DNA from: Arcuatula senhousia
Taxonomy: Eukaryota > Mollusca > Bivalvia > Mytilida > Mytilidae
Length of the DNA: 64,000 bases
Direction: 5' to 3'
Assembly (NCBI GenBank): GCA_963971305.1
Contig: OZ020306.1
Location: 63,213,022 to 63,277,021, forward strand
The notes under the pieces were generated by a model. It did not search any database. It was not told the origin of the DNA and was given only the letters and a program-made list of their open reading frames with translations. Every line of letters begins with the position of its first letter. Positions within the stretch are counted from its first letter, which is position 1. Shown in pieces: positions 46,720-60,249 of this stretch. The position numbers were made by a program, and so were the translations under genes.

Positions 46720-49700
46720 AACTTTACACTAGCAGTGATGCCCGAAGGGTAATTTGTTTCTATAAAAAAAACCACAGTGATGCCTGAGGGGAATCTGGAT
46801 CTATTAAAATCAACACATTGATGCCTGAGGGGAATCTGTTTCTATTAAACTTAACACAATGATGCCTGGGGGTCTGTTTCTATTGAAAGTAACACAGTGA
46901 TGCCTGAGGGGAATCTGTTACTATTAGAATTAACACAATGATACCTGAGGGGAATCTTTTGTATGTCATATTAGATGAGTATAACACAATGATGCCTGAC
47001 AGGAATCTGTTGAATAATATCCTATAACCTATACACCTTCCTATAACATCATGCCCTTATGAGATGTCCTCATAGAATGGTGTCAGAATAAAATCTGTTA
47101 CATATATTAACTTAACACAATGATGTCTGAGGAGAATCTTACTTAAAACAATGATGTCTTGGGGGAATTTTACCTTAAACAATGATGCTTAAGGAGAATC
47201 TTTTTCTATTAATGTAAACCCAGTGATGCCTGAGGGGAATCTGCAGTGATGCTTGAGGGGAATCTGTTTCTATTGAATGTACAGTACACTCAGAGAGGAT
47301 TGATTCTCATACTCTGATTTCGGAGGAAAATTTTTTAATGACTCCAGGAAATTCCAAGAAAAGCCAGAAAAATCTAGGAGGGTTTTAGGAGTACTCCCTC
47401 CAAAGGGGCATAAATTACTCCAAGCTTGGAGTTTTTTATTGCCTTGAAAACCTTTTGAAGTAACACCTATTTCCTGTCTTTCTTGTCATGTGAAAATGAT
47501 TATAATACACAAGGTAATAAACAACATCAAAATACTCCTAAAAAGGTAATAAATTTCTCCAAGGTGGGAGAAATTACTTGGAGAATTTTAAGAATTGACT
47601 CTGTGAAAATCTGTGAATCACTGGACACTGAAATCAGAATATGAAAATCAATCCTCTCTGAGTGTACTGTAATACATTGATGCCTGGGGGGATTCTGTTT
47701 TTATTAAACATAACTCAACGATGCCTGGGGGAATGTGTTTCTATTGAATGTAACACAGTGATGCCTGAGGGGAATCTGTTTCTATTGAACGTAACTCAAT
47801 GATGCATGGGGGGAAATCTAACACATTGATGCCTGAGGGGAATCTGTTTCTATTGAATGTGATTCATTGATGCCTGAGGGAATCTGTTTCTATTGAATGT
47901 AATACATTAATGCCTGGGGGGAATATGTTTCTATTGAATGTAACACATTGATGCCTGAGGGAATCTGTTTCTAATAAACTTAACACAATGATGCCTGGGG
48001 GAATCTCTTTCTATTGAACGTAACACATTGATGCCTGAGGGGAATCTGTTTCTATTGAATGTAATACATTGATGCCTGGGGGGAATCTGTTTCTATTGAA
48101 CGTTACACATTGATACCTGAGGGGAATCTGTTTCTATTGAACGTAACACATTGATGCCTGAGGGGAATCTGTTTCTATTATACGTCACACATTGATACCT
48201 TAAGGTAATCTGTTTCTATTGAACGTTACATAGTGATGCCTGAGGAGAATCTGTTTCTATTGAACGTAACACATTGATGCCTGAGGGGAATCTGTTTTTA
48301 TTGAATGTAACACAGTGATGCCTAAGGGGAATCTGTTTCTATTGAGCGTAACTCAATGATGCCTGGGGGAATCTAACACATTGATGCCTGAGGGGAATCT
48401 GTTTCTATTGAATGTGATTCATTGATGCCTGAGGGAATCTGTTTCTATTGAATGTAATACAATAATGCCTGGTGGGAATATGTTTCTATTGAATGTAACA
48501 CATTGATGCCGGAGGGGAATCTGTTCCTATTGAATGTAATACATTGATGCCTTGGGGGAATCTGTTTCTATTAAACTTAACACAATGATGCCTGGGGGAA
48601 TCTGTTTCTATTGAACGTAACATAGTGATGCCTGAGGAGAATCTGTTTCTATTGAACGTAACACATTGATGCCTGAGGGGAATCTGTTTTTATTGAATGT
48701 AATACAGTGATGCCTGAGGGGAATCTGTTTTTATTGAACGCAACTCAATGATGCCTGGGGGGAATCTAACACATTGATGCCTGAGGGGAATCTGTTTCTA
48801 TTGAATGTAATTCATTGATGCCTGAGGGGAATCTGTTTCTATTTAACGTAACACATTGATACCCGAGGGGAATCTGTTTCTATTGAACGTAACACATTGA
48901 TGCCTGAGGGGAATCTGTTTCGATTATACGTAACACATTGATGCTTTAGGGTAATCTGTTTCTATTGAACGTAACTTAGTGATGCCTGAGGAGAATCTGT
49001 TTCTATTGAACGTAACAAAATGATGCCTGAGGGGAGTCTGTTTTTATTGAATGTAATACAGTGATGCTTGAGGGAAATCTGTTTCTATTGAACGCAACTC
49101 AATGAGGCCTGGGGGGAATCTAACACATTGATGCCTGAGGGGAATCTGTTTCTATTGAATGTAATTCATTGATGCCTGAGGAAATCTGTTTCTATTGAAT
49201 GTAATACATTAATGCCTGGGGGGAATCTGTTTCTATTGAAAGTAATACATTGATGCCTGAGGGGAATCTGTTTCTATTGAATGCAATACATTGATGCCTT
49301 GGGGTAATCTGTTTCTATTAAACTTAACACAATAATGCCTGGGGGGGGAATCTGTTTCTATTGAGCGTAACACATTGATGCCTGAGTGGAATCTGTTTCT
49401 ATTGAACGTAACACATTGATGCCTGAGGGGAACCTGTTTCTATTGAATGTAATACATTGTTGCCTGGGGGAATCTGTTTCTATTGAACGTAACATAGTGA
49501 TGCCTGAGGGGAATCTGTTTCTATTGAATGTAATACATTGATGCCTTGGGGAATCTGTTTCTATTGAATGTAATACATTAATGCCTGGGAGAATATGTTT
49601 CTATTGAATGTAACACATTGATGCCTGAGGGGAATCTGTTTCTAATAAACTTAACACAATGATGCCTGGGGGAATCTGTTTCTATTGAACGTAACACATT

Positions 49701-52280
49701 GATGCCTGAGGGGAATCTGTTTCTAATGAATGTAATACATTGATGCCTGGGGGGAATCTGTTTCTATTGAACGTTACACATTGATACCTGAGGGGAATCT
49801 GTTTCTATTGGACGTAACACATTGATGCCTGAGGGGAATCTGTTTCTATTATACGTCACACATTGATGCCTTAAGGTAATCTGTTTCTATTGAACGTTAC
49901 ATAGTGATGCCTGAGGAGAATCTGTTTCTATTGAACGTAACACATTGATGCCTGAGGGGAATCTGTTTTTATTGAATGTAATACAGTGATGCCTAAGGGG
50001 AATCTGTTTCTATTGAACGTTACTCAATGATGCCTGGGGGAATCTAACACATTGATGCCTGAGGGGAATCTGTTTCTATTGAATGTGATTCATTGATGCC
50101 TGAGGGAATCTGTTTCTATTGAATGTAATACAATAATGCCTGGTGGGAATATGTTTCTATTGAATGTAACACATTGATGCCTGAGGGGAATCTGTTCCTA
50201 TTGAATGTAATACATTGATGCCTGAGGGGAATCTGTTTTTATTGAATGTAATACAGTGATGCCTGAGGGGAATCTGTTTCTATATATTGAACGCAACTCA
50301 ATGATGCCTGGGGGGAATCTAACACATTGATGCCTGAGGGGAATCTGTTTCTATTGAATGTAATTCATTGATGCCTGAGGGGAATCTGTTTCTATTTAAC
50401 ATAACACATTGATACCCGAGGGGAATCTGTTTCTTTTGAACGTTACACATTGATGCCTGAGGGGAATCTGTTTCGATTATACGTAACACATTGATGCTTT
50501 AGGGTAATCTGTTTCTATTGAACGTAACTTAGTGATGCCTGAGGAGAATCTGTTTCTATTGAACGTAACAAAATGATGCCTGAGGGGAATCTGTTTTTAT
50601 TGAATGTAATACAGTGAATGTTAAGGGAAATCTGTTTCTATTGAACGCAACTCAATGATGCCTGGGGGGAATCTAACACATTGATGCCTGAGGGGAATCT
50701 GTTTCTATTGAATGTAATTCATTGATGCCTGTGGAAATCTGTTTCTATTGAATGTAATACATTAATGCCTGGGGGGAATCTGTTTCTATTGAATGTAATA
50801 CATTGATGCCTGAGGGGAATCTGTTTCTATTGAATGCAATACATTGATGCCTTGGGGTAATCTGTTTCTATTAAACTTAACACAATGATGCCTGGGGGAA
50901 TCTGTTTGTATTGAACGTAACACATTGATGCCTGAGGGGAATCTGTTTCTATTGAACGTGACACATTGATGCCTGAGGGGAATCTGTTTCTATTGAATGT
51001 AATACATTGATGCCTGGGGGGAATCTGTTTCTATTGAACGTAACACATTGATACCTGAGGGGAATCTGTTTCTATTAAACGTAACACATTGATGCCTGAG
51101 GGGAATCTGTTTCTATTATACGTAACACATTGATGCCTTAAGGTAATCTGTTTCTATAAAACGTAACATAGTGATGCCGGAGGAGAATCTGTTTCTATTG
51201 AACGTAACACATTGATGCCTGAGGGGAATCTGTTTTTATTGAATGTAATACAGTGATGCCTGAGAGGAATCTGTTTCTATTGAACGCAACTCAATGATGC
51301 CTGGGGGAATCTAACACATTGATGCCTGGGGGGAATCTGTTTCTATTGAATGTAATTCATTGATGCCTGAGGGGAATCTGTTTCTATTTAACGTAACACA
51401 TTGATGCCTGAGGGGAATCTGTTTCGATTATACGTAACACATTGATGCTTTAGGGTAATCTGTTTCTATTGAACGTAACTTAGTGATGCCTGAGGAGAAT
51501 ATGTTTCTATTGAACGTAACAAAATGATTCCTGAGGGGAATCTGTTTTTATTGAATGTAATACAGTGATGCCTGAGGGGAATCTGTTTCTATTGAACGCA
51601 ACTCAATGATGCCTGGGGGGAATCTAACACATTGATGCCTGAGGGGAATCTGTTTCTATTGAATGTAATTCATTGATGCCCGAGGAAATCTGTTTCTATT
51701 GAATGTAATACATTAATGCCTGGGGGGAATCTGTTTCTATTGAATGTAATACATTGATGCCTGAGGGGAATCTGTTTCTATTGAATGCAATACATTGATG
51801 CCTTGGGGTAATCTGTTTCTATTAAACTTAACACAATGATGCCTGGGGGGGAAATCTGTTTCTATTGAACGTAACACATTGATGCCTGAGGGGAATCTGT
51901 TTCTATTGAACGTAACACATTGATGCCTGAGGGGAACCTGTTTCTATTGAATGTAATACATTGTTGCCTTGGGGAATCTGTTTCTATTGAACGTTACATA
52001 GTGATGCCTGAGGGGAATCTGTTTCTACTTAACGTAACAAAATGATGCCTTGGGGAATCTGTTTCTATCGAACGTAACACATTGATGCCTGAGGGAAATC
52101 TGCAGTGATTCCTGAGGAGTATCTGTTTATTTTAAACTTAATACAATGATGCCTGAGGGGAATCTGTTTCTATTGAAAGTAACACAGTGATGCCTGAGGG
52201 GAATCTTACTTAAAATGTTCAATGTGTGTCTATTAAACTTAACACAATGATTCCGATGGGAATCTGTTTCTATTAAACAT
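46720..52280 (+). repeat. 41-bp minisatellite array (left copy)
   Basis: The unit is ATTGATGCCTGAGGGGAATC followed by TGTTTCTATTGAATGTAATAC, 41 bp, repeated over 100 times with scattered variants; some units lack the TGTTTCTATT half (GGGGGAATCTAACACATTG). Variant clusters recur as higher-order blocks; for example GATGCTTTAGGGTAATC stands near 48940, 50494 and 51447. The array is interrupted by a MITE at 47282-47669 and ended by a LINE at about 52280. No open frame spans it. Confidence 0.95.
47282..47669. mobile_element. MITE with TA target duplication, Tc1/mariner-like (left copy)
   Basis: 388 bp beginning CAGTACACTCAGAGAGGATT and ending AATCCTCTCTGAGTGTACTG, with inverted arms of about 40 nt. 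TA stands on both sides (47280-47281 and 47670-47671). CAGT ends and TA duplication fit the Tc1/mariner superfamily. No transposase. It sits inside the minisatellite. Confidence 0.8.
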
Positions 52281-52299
52281 CTACTTAATCATATTATGT

Positions 52300-53910
52300 G
52301 GGGACATACACTCAGTTTCTGCCCCAAGCACGATAACAAACCAACCATGTACCCTTTGTCACAAATCTGTCCTTGATGAGCATGCTGATCTTCAATGTGA
52401 TGAGTGCGACCATTGGACGCATATTAAATGCGATGGTCAGATGAGTGAGAGCGAATATGCTTTACTTCAGAAAAATGAAAAACTTTACTGGAGTTGTTAT
52501 AATTGCCTTTTTCCCAACATGAGTACATCTTTTCTCAATTCATCACCGAATATTAGTACAAACAATTCATAAAGCTCGCTATCCTCTGTCGATGAGGACG
52601 AACGATTAACCAGTCAGTCCATGAACCGAAATCAATGGATCAGAAGCAATACGTTAACACTGATCGGCATCAATACACCAAGCCTTCTCTCTATGAAACA
52701 AAGACTAGCCTTCCAATCATTGGTAGATACATATGAACCGGATATATTATGTGTTCAAAAATGCATCAATCTTATCCACTGACAGTTATGAAATAATTAA
52801 AAACAGAACTGATGTTGATAGAGGTGTTTTGATCGCAAGCAAAACAAACTTAATATGTAACGAACAGATAAATTTGAAAGCATCATGCGAAATCATCTGG
52901 ACTAAAGCCCAAATTGTAGTAAGTAAAAACTTATATATTGGGTCATTTTACGGAAATCCTTCATCAGGAACTTTACATGATTTAGATAACCTCCAATATT
53001 CACTTCGTAAAATTGACATGAACAAAAACAATGTCATACTGATGGGCGATATCAATCTTCCAAGCATAAACTGGGAAAATGGAACAATCAAACCATTTCC
53101 TCAATACGGCAAGGAAATAAACCAGAATATGTTAGAAATAATTAATGAACACAACCATGAAGTCGTTAAAGATCCGACACGCGAAAAGAACATCCTTGAC
53201 CTATGTTTTACGAACAATCCTAGTTTGATACTGAAATCCGAAGTTGAACCCGGAATGAATGACCACAACATTGTCAAAATATATGTCAACACTAAGGCAA
53301 AAATTCATAAAAAAATCGAGGAAAAGTATACTTATAAGAGTATAAGGAGTATAAGAAAGGAGAAATAGATGGAGTGCGATCAGACTTGAAAACGAAATTC
53401 GACCGTTTTAGACAGGACAGTAAGAATAGCACTATGGAAGACATCTGGTCAGAATTCAAAAACATAGTAAATGAATATATGGAGAAGAACATCACGTCAA
53501 AACTAGCATCGACAAGATGGAACCTACCTTGGATTACAACATCATCTAAGCAATTGATTAGAAAGAAGCAAAGACTATACAATAAGGCAAAAAAATCGAA
53601 CAAAAAACAACACTGGACCGACTTTAAAGCACTTTAACAAAAAGTGAAAGATCAACTCGAATCTGATCATGATAATTATATCAAAAGAATTATAACACTG
53701 GAAGTACCAATCAGCTCAAATACCGATATCTGCAGGGAACAAATCTATGCAACAACTAGGAAATTCTGGTCTTATATCAAGGGTATGAAAAAGGACAGCA
53801 GCACCATTAGTATGCCTCGTAAAGACGGAAAGGACATTATACATGCAGAAGAAAAAGCGAACGTGCTCAATTACCAATACCAATCAGTCTTCTCAGATAT
53901 TGACCTCTAA
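52300..53910 (+). mobile_element. Non-LTR retrotransposon (CR1/L2-like): PHD finger and endonuclease, degenerate
   Basis: Frame 1 from about 52348 holds a PHD-type zinc finger: CTLCHKSV, LQCDECDHWTHIKC and YWSCYNC. It continues to LAFQSLVDTYEPDILCV. The endonuclease then reads in another frame (52733-53368): LYIGSFYGNPSSG, ILMGDINLPSINWENG, NILDLCFTNNPS and MNDHNIVKI. A third block (53374-53910) with an internal TAA at about 53635 ends VLNYQYQSVFSDIDL, the usual linker before the RT. At least two frameshifts and two stops make it inactive, and the catalytic Glu expected after DILC is not evident. The RT start is displaced to 56650. The CR1/L2 label is an inference from domain order. Confidence 0.85.
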
Positions 53911-53933
53911 ACAACCCCACATTCTCAAATTGA

Positions 53934-54440
53934 ATGAATGATATATATCCTAAAGAATTAACCCTAAATAAAGCAAACTCGACCGACAGTAGATGTCCAT
54001 TCCTAGATTTGGACTTGTGCATTATCAATGGTAGATTACACACTATTAAAGTATATGATAAACGGGATGACTTTTCATTCCCAATAGTTAATTTTCCGTT
54101 TCTTGAAGGAGACGTACCATTAGCTCCAGCTTACGGGGTATACATTTCACAATTAGTCAGGTATGCTCGCATTTGCAGTGATCGGTCTGATTTTAATGAT
54201 AAAAACCGTTTTATTACAGATAAATTGCTAACACAAGGTTACCGTTACCACAAATTAGTCAAATCTTTTACAAAATTTGCACATAAATATGGGCATCCCA
54301 TCGAAAAATTTGATTGTACACGTAGATTTCTAATTGTTAAAGGAATATCTCATCCTGACTTTTATAGCAATGTAGTTTATAAAGCACAAAAATTCAAAAA
54401 CAACCTTATGGAAATTAAAAACTGGCTTAAAAACCTTTGA
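53934..54440 (+). mobile_element. Carboxyl fragment of a Penelope-like/YxDD reverse transcriptase
   Basis: It reads IYPKELTLNKANSTDS, FLDLDLCIINGRLHTIKVYD, KRDDFSFPIVNFPFLEGDVP, YGVYISQLVRYARICS and LLTQGYRYHKLVKSFTKF, ending NWLKNL and a stop. The layout (FLDL, then YISQLVRYARICS, then RGY-like) parallels the thumb of the Penelope-like RT at 0.8-1.0 kb in this window. The catalytic YxDD is missing. It lies inside the interrupted LINE, and the following 3' UTR-like sequence resumes after the hAT at 56329 and ends near 56645. Confidence 0.7.
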
Positions 54441-55066
54441 AAAGAGGACACGAATTCAATGTTTTAGTAAAATCTTTGCATTTGGTATGTTTTGGCAGAA
54501 ATATTGATAGCTTGATAGTAACTTTAAAACATTAAATTTTCACTTTGTATCCACTGTATTATTTATAAGCACCACAGCGATCAAGTATGTCGGTTCTGTG
54601 TGGTGATACAACTCTAAATCATTCATTGTTTTGACGTGGAGTGTCGGATTTAGACCTGATGTATTTGATTCTTTTAAATCAATCAATAAATGTTTCTTAG
54701 CTAGTTGTCAGTAACTTCGAGTGTTCTCAAGAGAGTTCCTCCTTGTCTTGTTGTTTTCGTACAGTATTTTGTCTTAGGTTCTCTCTTGTTGAATGGAACT
54801 TTTGTCGATTGAGTTTTACAGTGTGCTTTATATGTATGCTTTGTACAAGCTTATCAATAGGGGGAAGGTTGGATAAAAAAAAACTAGTTTAACCCTGCCA
54901 CATTTTATATGAGCCTGTCCTAAGCCAGGAAACTTTGCCAAAGCCTTTGTTTGTCCTTGTCATTCTGTGTTAACTGTATTATGTCAATAATTGGGTCTTT
55001 CGTTGATGATTTAGGGATTGGTTTTGAAACTTTTGTATTGTATTATAAGTCTTGGGCCAATGCAAG

Positions 55067-56320
55067 CAGGCCTGGGGTAATGCAAATGCGTAATGCAAAT
55101 GCATTGTAATCATTACATTTTTTCAGTAATGCAAAGTAATTTGAAATGCACAAATTCTGCATTACATGTAATGTTATGTAATGCATTACTTGGGTAAAGA
55201 ATTGTGTAATGCACCCATTAAATTGCATTTCATGTCATTATATTTTTTCTAATTTTGTACATCTTAAAAAGAAAATAAATTTTTGAATGACAATATAAAA
55301 ATTCAAAAAAAGTTTTTGAAAAGCAGTTATTATAGGATTTAAAACAGAAAGTTGCCAATCAACCCTTAATCCAATTATATTGAATAATTATTTATTTATA
55401 TGTACTTTTATTTGAAAATAAAAAAAAGAAATTAATTTATGCAAAGTGTGCACTTAGCAACATGACACTATGTATGTTTATAGTAATGTAAGAAAAGAGA
55501 GACTTAAATAAGAAAATCCTTAATAGACATGATAGATTCATTTAAAATCACCGTTTTGATGTTTTCAATTAAGATGTCTTCAGGTATAACAATGACATTT
55601 TTATTGTATTAATTTGTTTTTATAACAATTAGATATATTCACTAATTGGGGTCAAATTAAATGAAAGGACAAAAGACCAAAGGATTTAATATTTAAATAT
55701 AAATTATTGTAAAAACACAAATTACATGCCAGTCTATAAGGGACTTGAAGAAAACACTATTTTATGATTTATTCAAAAAGATTTCAAAATTGAAATAATA
55801 AAAACAAACACCAAAACTGTAGTATTATTTCATGATGAAAAGCATTTTTAATATATAGTCATTTGTGCCAATTCTACAGTAACTTGAATAAGTTAGCCTC
55901 ATTTCTGTTGGTTTTTAACTGTAGTACAAACTAGATTGCCAATAAATATTCTTTGTAATTTCAAATCCATATATCTCCACAAGGGATTGTGATATGAACT
56001 TGTTCGAATTTTTCACTGATTCATATTTATGTAAATACCTTTTCACGTTAGATGTGGAAAAATTCTAAACATAATTGTACACAGAACAAAAAAAAATAGA
56101 GTTTTCTGCAGATGACTTATTAGAAGTACAAAAAAGATTTACCTATGAATATTTAATCAAAATGTAATGTGTAATGACATCCATTACACAAGCAAAGTAA
56201 TGGAAATTTAATACATTACAGAAGAGAAAAAAAAGTTATGGTAATGTAATGTAATGACAAAATTTGTAAAGTAATGGTAATGTAATGCATTACATTGCAT
56301 TGTTATTGACCCCAGGCCTG
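55067..56320. mobile_element. Non-autonomous hAT-type transposon, 1254 bp, 8-bp target duplication
   Basis: The ends are CAGGCCTGGGGT and ACCCCAGGCCTG, exact 12-bp inverted termini, with subterminal runs of TAATGCA/TGCATTA-like motifs on both sides. AATGCAAG is duplicated directly outside (55059-55066 and 56321-56328). An 8-bp duplication and CAGG-type ends are standard for hAT elements. The interior is AT-rich with no transposase frame. Confidence 0.9.
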
Positions 56321-56649
56321 AATGCAAGACGGTAAGCGTTGAAGACTGCTTGCTGTTTTCCGTTGTGATTTTTTTGAATTGCTGTTTGTTTATGTTTGTT
56401 GTGTCGCGTACACTTATTCCACATCTCAATATCGTCTATTCAACCAATACTTAGACATTCGTTACTTCATAGATGAAGAATTTAGACTGCTTAAACTTAA
56501 AACCATTTCTTTTGAAATGCCTGTACCAAGTCAGGACCATTGCAATCCACCAATTCTCCGGTATGACTGATTCGTTTTTGTCATTTTCTCTGGACTATGA
56601 GATTGATCATTCAAGTTCGATAGTTTTGTTATTACCTTTATTAAACCAC

Positions 56650-56915
56650 CGAAAGGCAAGAAAATGAAGCCAATATACATGACAACACCAGGAATAGTCA
56701 AACAACTGAAGAACATCAATCCAAGGAAAGCAACATACCTTGCCGAGTCCATTAAAGAAAGCGCAGAAGAAATAGCACTATACTTAGAAATTGTTTACAA
56801 TAATTCCATGAGATCAGGACTAGTACTATCTGACTGGCTGACCGGAAAAGTCATCCCAATATTTAAAAAAGGCGACAAAACGGACCAGTCTCTCTTAGAC
56901 ATTCGTTACTTCATA
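56650..56915 (+). mobile_element. LINE continuation: start of reverse transcriptase
   Basis: The frame reads TTPGIVKQLKNINPRKAT, then ESAEEIALYLEIVYNNSMRS and DWLTGKVIPIFKKGDKTDQS, the first RT block of the LINE whose 5' part ends at 53910. The GPDGIPAR-type segment expected after NPRKAT is altered. The rest of the RT is missing; at 56916 the 41-bp minisatellite resumes. Confidence 0.8.
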
Positions 56916-57187
56916 CATTGATGCCTGAGGGGAATCTGCAGTGATTCCTGAGGAGAATCTGTTTCTTTTAAACTTAATACAATGGTGCCTGAGGGGAATC
57001 TGTTTCTATTGAACGTAACACATTGATGCCTGAGGGGAATCTGTTTCTATTGAATGTAATACATTGATGCCTTGGGGAATCTGTTTCTATTGAATGTAAT
57101 ACATTGATGCCTGAGGGTAATCTGTTTCTATTGAATGTTATACATTGATGCCTGAGGGGGAATATGTTTCTATTGAATGTAACACAC
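56916..57187 (+). repeat. 41-bp minisatellite, remnant right of the LINE
   Basis: Six to seven units continue the left array after the LINE and end at the duplication junction (TGTACTATG at 57188). Confidence 0.9.
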
Positions 57188-58589
57188 TGTACTATGATTC
57201 AATTTTATTAATAAACCTTATAATTTTGTGTGTTTACATAGTGGAGATATTAACGCTGACCTAATTCCAATAGTTCTACCTCACCTTCGTTGAGGCAAAC
57301 TAAAAATCACAGCAAACTCCTTCTTAGCGGATCATGTCCCCTCACAACAAGGCTTATTCACTGGTGAAATATTATTTCCATATTACAAATAATACTTGGA
57401 ATATGGACTTGAACCAAGGACTAAACCAGTCAATCATGCATAAAACATATGTCCCAGTGAATGTAGTTGGTTGTGTCATCCAACTCACATGTAGTACTAA
57501 TATATATAGTACCTAACCAAAGCCAATCATTCATAAGATACAAGTCACAGAAATTAATTCATATATAGTCAATCCTGTCAGCTGACAAAAACAAATGTTA
57601 TAGCAATACTACATATAATACCTGATATAAACCCTTAACCATGAACCTTCAGGTCCAGAAACAAAGAGGCACCAATGGGGCACAAATGTCTAAAGGATCG
57701 AAGGCAAAATAGGTCAACACAAACGGAACAAGCACAAACAAACTAGAAACACAAAAACACATAAACATCAAACTGCCAAAGCGAGCTCAAGTCTTAACAA
57801 GACTGAATTAGGTGTTCCGGAAGAGTAAGCAGTTCCTGTTTGTTGCAACACATCCGTCGCTTTGCCCAATGATAACGTAGAATGTCAAATCTGGTATAGG
57901 TGAACAAAACAAAAGTCTATGACAAACCAACATCTGCACTCATCTTAGAGACAGAAAATCCATATCTCCATGCATTTAATTTTAAAACTGCGTCTGATTC
58001 GTGTTTTGTTTATACAAGACTCACCAGAGACGCTCAATCGAAAAGTTGAAAGGTCAAATAAGCATGGATATGAAGAGCAAAATCTAGTATGTATAAATCC
58101 AAAACGTCAAAAAGTATACCAAAATTAAACCAAGGTTTAACTCGTGTATGCATGGAAGTAGAATAGCCATAGGATGTTTACAATTTAGAAATTTGAACTG
58201 AAAATTTAGACTGATGCGTCTCCAAAACACAAGTGTTGGTTTCGGAGCACCTACAATAATAGAACGAACAAAGTCAACAACAATTGTAGAACAAAAGTGA
58301 ACTCAGATGCTCAGGAAGGGTAAGCAGTCCCTGAAGGTGTTTGTGGCGATCATTTGGGTCAAGTCTCATCCGGTGTAGAGAGCTAATTCCATAAAAACTA
58401 GGACAAACTATCTGTACTGCTTATAAAATATTTGTCAACATAAACCTTAATTCTGTGTTTCGTAGAAATTCATTAGTAAAGAGAACAACAATTTTTGTGC
58501 AACATAACCCAAGCTTTGAAATTATGGAAGATTGAATCATCAAGAAATCCTTTTAACTTTGTATGGTTTAATCAACAAACAAGAGTTAA

Positions 58590-59120
58590 CACTAAAGTAT
58601 GCCTCGCCTGCCGGCACCATCAGAAACAATTATTCTTTCTTGCTTCCACTATATTTTGAATTTACATGGATTTTCAGTTTCTGAGATCAAAAGATGTTTA
58701 TAGAACTTAAATATCGCTAATATACGTAATAAAAATAATCATCAAAGTCACTCAACCAGAAAATCAAGGTCAAAATATGGGCATGCAACTGTGCTAAGCT
58801 AATACTAGGGCATATGCATACCAAGTTCATCAACCTAGGACCAATCATACTTGAGATATCAAGGTACTCATAAAACCTTAACGTATTGAAAATTGTCAAA
58901 GTCACTCAACCGCAAAATCAAGTTCAAGGTCAAAAGATGGGGATGCAACTGTGCTAAGCTACTACTGGGGCATATGCATACTAAGTTTTATCAACCTAGG
59001 ACCTATAGTTCTTGAGATATGGAGGTGCTCGCAAAACTTTTCCATTGCTATTATATGTATTAAAAATTGTTAAAGTCACTCAGCCGAAAAATCAAGGTCA
59101 AGGTCAAAAGATGGAGATGC
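58590..59120 (-). repeat. 175-bp tandem repeat family, reverse orientation (right copy)
   Basis: Counterpart of 45060-45600 with few substitutions. Confidence 0.75.
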
Positions 59121-60249
59121 TGCAAGCAGGTGGCAGTTTTACACGCTGAAAAGTTCCTATAGGGAATCATTCCCAAACCGGAAGTCAGCATCGTGTTCAC
59201 TACATTATATCTCAACTCCGCTAAATAGTGCAAGACAGACTTACAACAATGACTTGCAAATACATCTCCTAAAAAGTTTCAATATGTTCCTGACGGTAAG
59301 GAAATCTGGTTATGAACTTATTATGAAGAAATATACAAAATATATCATATAAAATACGAGTCCTTTAGTTATGTATATTATATCAAGGTTAGTTCTTTGG
59401 TCTTTTGTCAAGGAATAAAACTTATTATTAATTTTTATATAATTCCTTGCTTTTATTAAGGGGTATTGCTATAGAATGAACTTTAGCATGCTAGCTGAGA
59501 CGAATTCAATTACCACTGAAACGTATTTAAATCACATACCTGTTAATATGGTGTAAAATTAATATTTTATACAATGATGCCTGAGGGGAATACTAAATAT
59601 TTTATACAATGATGCCTGAGGGGAATTACTAAATTTTGTATACGATGATGCCTGAGGGGAATACTGGCCACAATGGACAATTCATACGAAAAGTCCTTAT
59701 CTAGATAGAGAAATTTGCCACATAATTTTTTGCCAGCCCTTTTATAATTGATGACCCCCCCATTGATAAAAGAATCCTACCGAAATAGCAGTTTTCATCA
59801 TCCAATTATAATTTAAAAGACTCGTTACTTATACAAAAATACTATGAATAAGAATAAGAATATTTATTATGCCAATTACCGACCTTTTCAGGTATGATGA
59901 ATTAACATTGGATGATTTAACTGATTTAACATATATACATATAACAAACAAGACATATCAAAACAATACATGGTACTGACAAATATAAATACATGGCAAC
60001 ATATATTAATAAAATGATATATATAATTTTTCCAATCGTTAACTGTCCATCCTTTTGTGGTATCACGTACAGCTGATTCGCTATTTCAGAGCTTGTGGAA
60101 ATTTTACATCAATATCCTTCGTAGAGCCTCACGGCTGACCGAGAAATTATTGACATAATTAAGGTTATGTTGCTCTTCGGTTGTTGTCGTTATTCGAGAA
60201 ATCATGGGCTCATAGACAGATATGAGGTTTCCATCTGTTTCTATTAAAC

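Larger units (their letters stand above)
43328..52280. repeat. Segmental duplication, left copy
   Basis: From TGTACTATGATTCAATTTTA at 43328 onward the sequence matches 57188 onward with an offset of 13860 bp. By eye there are only a few differences per several hundred bases. The left copy has about 330 bp (about 43731-44070) that the right copy lacks. The unit comprises 3.4 kb of mixed dispersed repeats followed by the 41-bp minisatellite array. Confidence 0.9.

Noticed and set aside
47282..47669. Possible hairpin RNA gene
   Set aside because: TA duplication and CAGT termini fit a MITE better; no independent sign of RNA processing.
46720..52280. CRISPR-like array
   Set aside because: The 41-bp units are tandem without unique spacers, and the context is eukaryotic.
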